NCBI GenBank assembly: GCA_002315235.1
Contig: DCGK01000110.1
Span: forward strand, 1-11,150
Direction of reading: 5' to 3'
DNA from: Ruminococcus sp. UBA1780
Lineage (GTDB): Bacteria; Bacillota; Clostridia; Oscillospirales; Ruminococcaceae
DNA length: 11,150 nucleotides
The first letter of the stretch is position 1, and every line of letters begins with the position of its first letter. The translations under genes were made by a program, and so were the position numbers. Positions 5,724-11,150 of the stretch are shown here, piece by piece. The notes below the pieces were generated by a model, which searched no databases, was not told where the DNA came from, and worked only from the letters and a program-made list of their open reading frames with translations.

Positions 5724-7019
5724 ATGAATATCTTTTTCAGAAGATGCACGGCAGTGCTGACTGCTGCTGTACTGGTCAGCGCCGTCCTTTCAGGATGCGG
5801 CAGCGATAACAGCAAGGCGAAAAAGAAAATCACTGTTTCATGGTGGGGCGGAGAATCACGTCACGAAGCCACTATGAAAGCTGTGGAAGCTTTCGAGAAT
5901 AAAAACAGCGATATAGATATAGATGTTCAGTTCGGAGCATGGGACGGCTGGGAGAATGCAATGACAGCAGCCTTCTATGCAGGCACACAGTCCGATGTAA
6001 TTCAGATAAACTGGAACTGGCTTAACGAATACAACCGCGACGGAAATCTTTTCCTGGATATCAGTTCTGTATCAGATTATTTCAGTCTTTCAGAATATGA
6101 CCCGGAAGAGCTGAAGCTGTGTACAGTAAACGATACACTTTACGCCGTACCTGTATCCGTAACCGGAAGAATATTCTACTGGAATGAAGCTGTTTTTGAA
6201 AAGGCCGGAATAACTCACCCGGTGAGCCTCAGTGAACTTTACAGAGCAGGTGAAATATTCCGTGACAGGCTCGGAGACGATTACTATCCTCTTGCCCTTG
6301 GTGAATACGACCGTATGATTCTTATGGTAAACTATCTCGGAAATATATACGGGAAACCATGGATTTCTGACGGCGTACTCAATTATTCGGAAGAAGAGCT
6401 TATTAAGGGTACAGAATTTATCGACTCCCTTGAAAAAGCTCATGTCATTCCTTCCATCTCCGAAATTTCCGGAGACGGAGCAGTTACGTTTGACAAATCA
6501 TCAAAATGGATGAACGGCAGTTACGCCGGAATATACGAATGGGATTCTGCAGCAGCAAAATACCTTCAGTCACTTTCAGACGGAAGCAGATTTACTGTCG
6601 GCGAGTATTTTGAGGACATGGGCGGCAGCAAAGGCGGATACTCAAAAATATCCGTTGCTTTTGCAATCTCTAAAAACACAAAATATCCCGAAGAATGTGC
6701 AAGATTTCTCGATTTTATTCTTAACGACCCTGAAGGCGCGGTACTTATGGGCGTGGAACGAGGAATTCCGCTGAGCAGATCTGCAGTCAGAGCCTGCGAC
6801 GAAGCCGGACTTCTGAACGGAACAGAGGCAGAAGCAAACAGAAGGGTTCAGGAATGGTCAAGCTTTTCTCTTGACATTAATTTCGAGGATCCGAAACTGA
6901 AGGTTAATCCCGAAGGCGTATATTATGATGCGTTCAGCGGTCTGAGCTACGGTGACTATTCAGCCGAAGAGGCTGCTCACATCATTTCGGAAGGCGTAAA
7001 GGATGTTCTGTCCGATTAA
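5724..7019 (+). CDS. Sugar ABC transporter substrate-binding lipoprotein
   Basis: This 431-residue extracellular lipoprotein captures an oligosaccharide for ABC import. Residues 1-24 are a lipoprotein signal peptide ending in the lipobox LSGC, with the lipidated cysteine at 25. The mature part has features of family 1 sugar-binding proteins: ITVSWWGGESRHEATMKAVEAFE near the start, a QSDVIQINWNWLNEY segment, and a C-terminal KYPEECARFLDFILNDPEGA segment typical of this family. It opens the operon, with GH105 and two permeases following, so pectin-derived unsaturated oligogalacturonides or rhamnogalacturonan fragments are the likely ligands, as for YesO of Bacillus subtilis. Ligand identity is inferred from context only. 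The start at 5724 was chosen for its SD and lipoprotein signal. Confidence 0.9.
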   Translation: MNIFFRRCTAVLTAAVLVSAVLSGCGSDNSKAKKKITVSWWGGESRHEATMKAVEAFENKNSDIDIDVQFGAWDGWENAMTAAFYAGTQSDVIQINWNWLNEYNRDGNLFLDISSVSDYFSLSEYDPEELKLCTVNDTLYAVPVSVTGRIFYWNEAVFEKAGITHPVSLSELYRAGEIFRDRLGDDYYPLALGEYDRMILMVNYLGNIYGKPWISDGVLNYSEEELIKGTEFIDSLEKAHVIPSISEISGDGAVTFDKSSKWMNGSYAGIYEWDSAAAKYLQSLSDGSRFTVGEYFEDMGGSKGGYSKISVAFAISKNTKYPEECARFLDFILNDPEGAVLMGVERGIPLSRSAVRACDEAGLLNGTEAEANRRVQEWSSFSLDINFEDPKLKVNPEGVYYDAFSGLSYGDYSAEEAAHIISEGVKDVLSD

Positions 7020-7037
7020 CCATTAAGGACATCAGAT

Positions 7038-8144
7038 ATGATTACAGAACAGTACATAGATACCTATCTTAAAAACTATAAAAATTACAAGAATTACTGG
7101 AACTATGAGGACGGTTGTATTCTTTCCGGCTGCATTCGCCTGTTCGAGGCAACCGGTCTTGAAAAATACAGTAATTTTATTTTCAGATATCTTTCCTCCG
7201 TCATCTCAGATGACGGACAAATAATTAACTACGACAATTCAAAACACAGCATAGACAGCTTCAACTCCGGAAAATCCCTTATCTTTGCTTTTGAAAGAAC
7301 AGGTGATGAAAAATACCGGAAAGCAGCCGAATTTCTTTACAGCAGGCTGAAAAGCTACCCCCGTACCGGAGAAGGCAGCTTTATTCACAAATCAATCTAT
7401 CCGGATCAGGTATGGCTTGACGGTCTTTACATGGCCCAGCCGTTTTACGCATCCTGCATCAGAATGTTCGGAAACGGGGATTTCAGCGACATCACGGTAC
7501 AGTTCAGCAATGCAAGAAAAAACATGTTCCGTCCCGAAAAAAAGCTTTACTGCCACGGATATGATTCAGCACGTATTCAGCCATGGGCTGATACCGTAAC
7601 AGGTCAGTCCCCTTCGTTCTGGCTAAGGTCATCAGGCTGGTTTCTTATGTCGCTGGTTGATACATGGGAGGCAGTCGGAAACGAATCTGACCCCTGCAGC
7701 ATACTGACTGCCGAACTGTTCCGGGAAGCGGCAGAGGGACTGCTCGAATACGCAGACAAAAAATCCGGACTGTTTTATCAGGTAACTGATATGGGCAGTG
7801 ACCGCAGAAACTATACAGAAACATCAGGCTCACTTATGATTTCCTACGCTCTTTTAAAAAGTGTTCATCTTGGCATTAACGGAAACAGCGGTTTCGCCGA
7901 AGCAGGAAAGAAGATTTTCAGGAGCGTTATTGAAGAGAAAATGAAAACCGACAGCTCACAGATAAGACTTACTGATATTTGCTGCTCTGCCGGTCTTGGT
8001 CCCGGAAAAACAAGAAACGGAACCGCCGAATACTATTATTCCGAAAAAATAGTATCAGATGATCCCAAAGGTGCCGGCTCACTGATGATGGCATACGCGG
8101 AAATTCTGAAAGAAAACAGCGTTCACAGGGAGGCACTTGGATGA
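7038..8144 (+). CDS. GH105-family unsaturated uronyl hydrolase
   Basis: This 368-residue protein has no signal peptide and should act in the cytoplasm. It removes the 4,5-unsaturated galacturonyl residue from oligosaccharides produced by pectate or rhamnogalacturonan lyases. Family marks include YWNYEDGC (20-27), the PRTGEGSFIHK segment (108-118), QVWLDGLYMAQPF (124-136) with D128 the likely catalytic acid (equivalent to D143 of YteR), YCHGYD (171-176), FWLRSSGW (194-201) and ETSGSLMISYAL (261-272). Its length is usual for YteR/YesR enzymes. An AAGGA site lies 8 nt before the ATG; the gene is 18 nt after the lipoprotein gene and overlaps the next gene by 4 nt (ATGA). Its place inside a transporter operon next to a pectate lyase supports pectin as the source. 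Galacturonan versus rhamnogalacturonan fragments cannot be separated from sequence alone. Confidence 0.92.
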   Translation: MITEQYIDTYLKNYKNYKNYWNYEDGCILSGCIRLFEATGLEKYSNFIFRYLSSVISDDGQIINYDNSKHSIDSFNSGKSLIFAFERTGDEKYRKAAEFLYSRLKSYPRTGEGSFIHKSIYPDQVWLDGLYMAQPFYASCIRMFGNGDFSDITVQFSNARKNMFRPEKKLYCHGYDSARIQPWADTVTGQSPSFWLRSSGWFLMSLVDTWEAVGNESDPCSILTAELFREAAEGLLEYADKKSGLFYQVTDMGSDRRNYTETSGSLMISYALLKSVHLGINGNSGFAEAGKKIFRSVIEEKMKTDSSQIRLTDICCSAGLGPGKTRNGTAEYYYSEKIVSDDPKGAGSLMMAYAEILKENSVHREALG

Positions 8145-9049
8145 AAACCAGAAAGACTTCATATTTTCGCAGGCGCAGATACGAGGGACTTGCTTTCATA
8201 AGTCTGTGGCTGACCGGTTTTCTGATATTCAGACTGTTCCCGTCCGTTTTTTCACTTGTCTGCAGCTTTTCGGATTTCAGACTGTTCGGAGGAATAACCC
8301 GCTGGGGACTTATGAATTATTCTGAAATTATCTCTGACAAAAGTGTAATTTCATCATTTGCTGTCACTCTCAGATACACGTTCATGACAGTTCCCCTGAG
8401 AATAACGGCGGCACTGGCGGCGGCTCTTCTTTTAAACAGCAGTGTACGCGGTTCTTCTTTCTTCAGAACAGTATTCTACATTCCTTCGGTACTTGGAAGC
8501 TCAGTAGCTGCTGCTATTCTGTGGAAAGCAATATTCCGTGATGACGGTACAGCAAATTCATTTTTAAGCCTGTTCGGTCTGGAACCGGTAAACTGGCTTT
8601 CCGGAAAAAACACTGCACTTTTTGTAATATCACTTATGCGAATCTGGCAGTTCGGTTCCTCAATGGTTATCTTCCTCGCAGCACTCAAATCAGTTCCGCG
8701 AGAACTGTACGAAGCTGCTGAAATTGACGGAGCAGGAAAAATCAGAAAATTCATTTCTGTCACCCTTCCGTTTCTTACTCCGGTCCTTTTTTTCAGTCTC
8801 GTTACACAGACAGGACTCGCCATGCAGGAATTCAATGCTCCTTTTGTAATAACTCAGGGCGGTCCGCGCGGAGCAACGACGCTCATTTCAATTCTTATCT
8901 ACAACACTGCTTTCCAGTTCAGGGATATGGGAATGGCTTGCGCACTGACATGGGTATTCTTTATCGTTACTGCTGTTCTTATTTCACTGGTTTTCTGCAG
9001 TCAGAAGCTCTGGGTGTTCTACAGCGGTGATTCAGAGGAGGAGTTATGA
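8141..9049 (+). CDS. Carbohydrate ABC transporter permease (first, MalF/UgpA-like)
   Basis: This 302-residue inner-membrane protein has about six hydrophobic segments (around 18-40, 72-98, 107-130, 158-181, 208-228 and 262-286). It carries the EAA loop that contacts the ATPase at residues 191-210 (EAAEIDGAGKIRKFISVTLP). The short N-terminal tail and sequence style fit the first permease of a CUT1 sugar importer. The ATG overlaps the GH105 stop (ATGA), and AGGGAGG lies 7 nt upstream within the GH105 gene, so translation is probably coupled. It should pair with the next permease. No cognate ATPase gene is present nearby. Confidence 0.93.
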   Translation: MKTRKTSYFRRRRYEGLAFISLWLTGFLIFRLFPSVFSLVCSFSDFRLFGGITRWGLMNYSEIISDKSVISSFAVTLRYTFMTVPLRITAALAAALLLNSSVRGSSFFRTVFYIPSVLGSSVAAAILWKAIFRDDGTANSFLSLFGLEPVNWLSGKNTALFVISLMRIWQFGSSMVIFLAALKSVPRELYEAAEIDGAGKIRKFISVTLPFLTPVLFFSLVTQTGLAMQEFNAPFVITQGGPRGATTLISILIYNTAFQFRDMGMACALTWVFFIVTAVLISLVFCSQKLWVFYSGDSEEEL

Positions 9050-9897
9050 AAAGAAACAGGCTATCAGGAAATATTATGATTTACACGGTTATGTCAATAT
9101 CCGGGTTTATCATGCTCTATCCCCTGCTCTGGATGATTTCTGCCACATTCAAAACCAACCCTGAGGTTACTGAAAATATATCACTGTTTGTAAAGTCTCC
9201 TGTTTTTGACGGATACCGTGATCTCCTGAACAGCTACGGAGGAAACATCACATGTTTTCGTGCGCTGTTCAACACCTGGTCATTTCTCATTCCAAAGGTT
9301 ATCTTCACCGTGATTTCAGGTGCCGTTACAGCATACGGATTCAGCCGTTTTTCATTTCCTTTTAAAAAGCTGCTCACAGCACTGCTGATTTCATCCATGT
9401 TCATTCCTGATACTGTTATGATGATTCCGCAGTTCATTATGTTCAGCAGATTCGGATGGGTTGATTCGCCTCTTTATCCGGCACTTGTGGTTCCTTCAGT
9501 ATTTGCCTTTGATGCATACTTCGTTTTTATGCTTATGCAGTTTATGAAAAGTCTGCCATCAGAGCTTGATGATGCAGCCAGAATTGACGGATGTTCATCA
9601 GTACAGATACTCATTCACATAACCGCTCCGCTGATGCGGCCTGCACTGGTTAGCTGTGCAGTATTTCAGTTTATATGGACATCAAATGATTTCACAGGCC
9701 CGCTCCTGTATGTGAATACTCCTGAAAGATATCCTCTGTCGGTATTTATCAGGCTTGCAATGGATGCCGAAAGCGGATTTCAGTACAACAGGGTTCTGGC
9801 ATCAGCACTTCTTGCTGTCATCCCTTCACTGATTGTATTTTTCTGCTCACAGCGCTTTTTCACGGACAGTATAACATCAGGTGCGGTTAAAGGATAA
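9046..9897 (+). CDS. Carbohydrate ABC transporter permease (second, MalG/UgpE-like)
   Basis: This 283-residue membrane protein has about six hydrophobic segments, including 10-32 and 254-270. The EAA loop is at about 173-200 (ELDDAARIDGCSSVQILIHI), with alanine and aspartate at the positions normal for MalG-type partners. The N-terminal LYPLLWMISATFKTNPE is typical of this subfamily. It overlaps the preceding permease gene by 4 nt (ATGA) and has a long purine-rich SD (AGAGGAGGAG, 9034-9043). With that permease it forms the membrane pore of the importer that the lipoprotein supplies. Confidence 0.93.
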   Translation: MKRNRLSGNIMIYTVMSISGFIMLYPLLWMISATFKTNPEVTENISLFVKSPVFDGYRDLLNSYGGNITCFRALFNTWSFLIPKVIFTVISGAVTAYGFSRFSFPFKKLLTALLISSMFIPDTVMMIPQFIMFSRFGWVDSPLYPALVVPSVFAFDAYFVFMLMQFMKSLPSELDDAARIDGCSSVQILIHITAPLMRPALVSCAVFQFIWTSNDFTGPLLYVNTPERYPLSVFIRLAMDAESGFQYNRVLASALLAVIPSLIVFFCSQRFFTDSITSGAVKG

Positions 9898-9903
9898 AAT
9901 ATT

Positions 9904-10689
9904 ATGACTATTACCGATATAAGTTTTAACAGACATGAGGATGAATTTTACAGACCATCCTTCAGAACACCGGGAAACACACTTGTTCTGTACATTCTAA
10001 AATCACCCGCCGTTTTCAGCTTCAGCGGAAGCTTCACTCAGAAATTCAGAACATCATTCATTATAATAAATGAAAAAACTGCCTACAATATCTATGCCAC
10101 CGGTGAGGTACTTGTATATGACCGTATTGTTCTCAGAACTGACGGAAAATCTGATGCTGTAATTCCTTACAATATTAATACAAATACGCTTTACCAGCTC
10201 TCCTCCTGCAGCAAAACAGATTCTCTTCTCAATATCATTCTTAATGAATACTACAATCTCGGAAACCACAAGAAAGAGCTTCTCGAACACTACATATCCT
10301 CACTCTTCACTGTTCTGGGCAACGAAATAAAAACAGACAGCACAGCTGCAAGAACACCATACTATGACAAGCTTTTCGAAATCAGAAAAAACATACACAG
10401 CCGGCCGGAAGAGAAGTGGACTGTCGACTCGATATGCAGTCAGGTAAATCTCAGCCGCTCGTACTTTCAGCTTCTGTACAGACAGGCGTTTGGCATAACA
10501 TGCATCAACGATGTTATCGAATGCAAAATAAAGCTTGCATGCAGTCTGCTTGAGTCAGGTTCGGATACTGTATCTGCCGTGGCTTCAATGTGCGGCTATG
10601 ACAGTGATGTTCACTTTATGAGACAGTTCAAAAAAATTACAGGCTGTACTCCTTCAGAATACAGAAAAAAAACAGTCAGAGGAAGCTGA
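9904..10689 (+). CDS. AraC-family transcriptional regulator
   Basis: This 261-residue cytoplasmic regulator has a beta-rich N-terminal sensing region (about 1-100, cupin-like in style but weakly conserved) and a C-terminal AraC DNA-binding domain (about 155-256). The first helix-turn-helix is near WTVDSICSQVNLSRSYFQLLYRQAFG (172-197). The second carries TVSAVASMCGYDSDVHFMRQFKKITGCTPSEYRK (222-255), the family signature. The gene begins 6 nt after the second permease gene, with its AAGGA site overlapping that gene's end, so it is the last gene of the operon. By analogy with YesS and similar regulators it probably activates this operon in response to a pectin-derived sugar, and may also act on the divergent lyase promoter. 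The inducer is unknown. The last five sense codons fall in a terminator stem arm. Confidence 0.93.
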   Translation: MTITDISFNRHEDEFYRPSFRTPGNTLVLYILKSPAVFSFSGSFTQKFRTSFIIINEKTAYNIYATGEVLVYDRIVLRTDGKSDAVIPYNINTNTLYQLSSCSKTDSLLNIILNEYYNLGNHKKELLEHYISSLFTVLGNEIKTDSTAARTPYYDKLFEIRKNIHSRPEEKWTVDSICSQVNLSRSYFQLLYRQAFGITCINDVIECKIKLACSLLESGSDTVSAVASMCGYDSDVHFMRQFKKITGCTPSEYRKKTVRGS

Positions 10690-10707
10690 TTACTTCCTCT
10701 GACTGTT
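10671..10707. terminator. Bidirectional terminator embedded in two convergent coding ends
   Basis: A perfect 15-bp stem (10671-10685 with 10693-10707) closes a 7-nt loop. On the plus strand it is followed after one C by TTTTT (10709-10713); on the minus strand it is followed by six Ts (complement of A 10665-10670), which extend the stem's own terminal TT to eight. It therefore fits intrinsic termination in both directions. The loop contains the stop codons of both flanking genes. Confidence 0.92.
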
Positions 10708-11150
10708 CTTTTTATCCTTTGATTTTTTACGTACTGAATAACCGAATTCTCCAAGCTTTCTGCCTGTTGCAAAATACTCTCCGTGGGCATATGACATAAG
10801 TCCTGCCTGCTGCAGGTTAAGCTTCCCCTTGCTGTCTATATATCTTTCATCGATATCCACCGCAACAACCTCAGCCAGAAACATGTCGTGAGTTCCAAGC
10901 GGCTTTATCTCTGTGACACGGCATTCAAGACTCAGCGGACTTTCAGCTATAAGAGGCGCAGAAATCTGACTTGCCGGTTCCTTGTGCAGCCTGCATACCT
11001 CAAGCTTGTCAACTGTTTTACCTGATCTTACACCGCAGAAGTCAACAGAATGAACCATTGCGGAAGTCGTAAGATTAATGACAAACTCACCGCTTTCCTT
11101 TATCATGCTGTATGAGTGCCTTGAAGGTCGTACTGAGATATATGTCATAG
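10690..11150 (-). CDS. Flavin reductase-family (flavoredoxin-like) FMN-binding protein, N-terminus cut by window edge
   Basis: The visible 152-plus residues match the flavin reductase-like, FMN-binding split-barrel family. Marks are MTYISVRPSRHSY, the ESGEFVINLTT strand, DFCGVRSGKTVDK, PLIAESPLSLECRVTEI, and GTHDMFLAEVVAV, followed by a C-terminal HGEYFATGRKLGEFGYSV. Family members carry roughly 40 further residues before MTYISVRPS, where MTY is usually preceded by PP, and the two bases before the ATG here (CT) fit a proline codon. The gene therefore continues past the window and its start is not seen. Such proteins bind FMN and pass electrons to partners that are often unknown. I see no link to pectin use. 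The C-terminus is lysine-rich (KKSKDKKNSQRK), with its last five codons lying in the shared terminator stem. Confidence 0.88.
   Translation of the reverse strand, partial: MTYISVRPSRHSYSMIKESGEFVINLTTSAMVHSVDFCGVRSGKTVDKLEVCRLHKEPASQISAPLIAESPLSLECRVTEIKPLGTHDMFLAEVVAVDIDERYIDSKGKLNLQQAGLMSYAHGEYFATGRKLGEFGYSVRKKSKDKKNSQRK

Noticed and set aside
11146..11148. ATG at the window edge as the start of the flavin-reductase-family gene
   Set aside because: Family members have about 40 more residues before this MTYISVRPS segment, and the preceding two bases fit a proline codon, so this Met is internal.

Overview
The window looks like the chromosome of a fibre-degrading, anaerobic Firmicute of the Ruminococcus type (Oscillospiraceae). 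The evidence is two secreted proteins ending in type I dockerins (cellulosome docking modules), Thr-rich and Pro/Ala/Thr-rich linkers, strong SD sequences of the GGAGG type, and AT-rich intergenic DNA with sigma-A type promoters. No 16S gene or other taxonomic marker is present, so the genus is an inference.

Layout. At the left edge is the 5' end of a tRNA gene (minus strand) with a perfect-consensus promoter. Back to back with it, on the plus strand, is a gene for a secreted dockerin protein of unknown catalytic role (195-1337). It converges on a 3.9-kb minus-strand gene (1502-5368) for a 1288-residue pectate lyase with two catalytic modules: signal peptide, Fn3-like module, PL1, CBM77-like module, PL9, dockerin. 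A strong GC-rich hairpin lies between these two convergent genes. A 355-bp AT-rich intergenic region with divergent promoters then leads into a tight plus-strand operon (5724-10689): sugar-binding lipoprotein, GH105 unsaturated uronyl hydrolase, two ABC permeases and an AraC-family regulator. The window ends inside a minus-strand flavin-reductase-family gene whose stop codon abuts that of the AraC gene, both inside one terminator hairpin.

How it fits together (inference from families). The dockerin-borne PL1/PL9 enzyme cleaves pectate outside the cell by beta-elimination, giving oligogalacturonides with a 4,5-unsaturated end. The lipoprotein and two permeases import them, and the cytoplasmic GH105 removes the unsaturated uronyl residue. 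The AraC protein probably senses a pectin-derived sugar and controls this operon and perhaps the divergent lyase gene. The set resembles Bacillus subtilis yesO/yesP/yesQ/yesR/yesS in content, but here it is linked to a cellulosomal lyase. No ABC ATPase is encoded in the window, so a shared MsmX-type ATPase elsewhere is expected.

The most notable items are the dual-lyase architecture with conserved catalytic residues, an in-frame 22-bp direct repeat flanking the CBM-like module, the zero-gap convergent gene pair sharing an embedded terminator, a paired sequence element in both divergent 5' regions, and helically phased A-tracts upstream of the tRNA promoter. I see no mobile element, CRISPR array or defence system.
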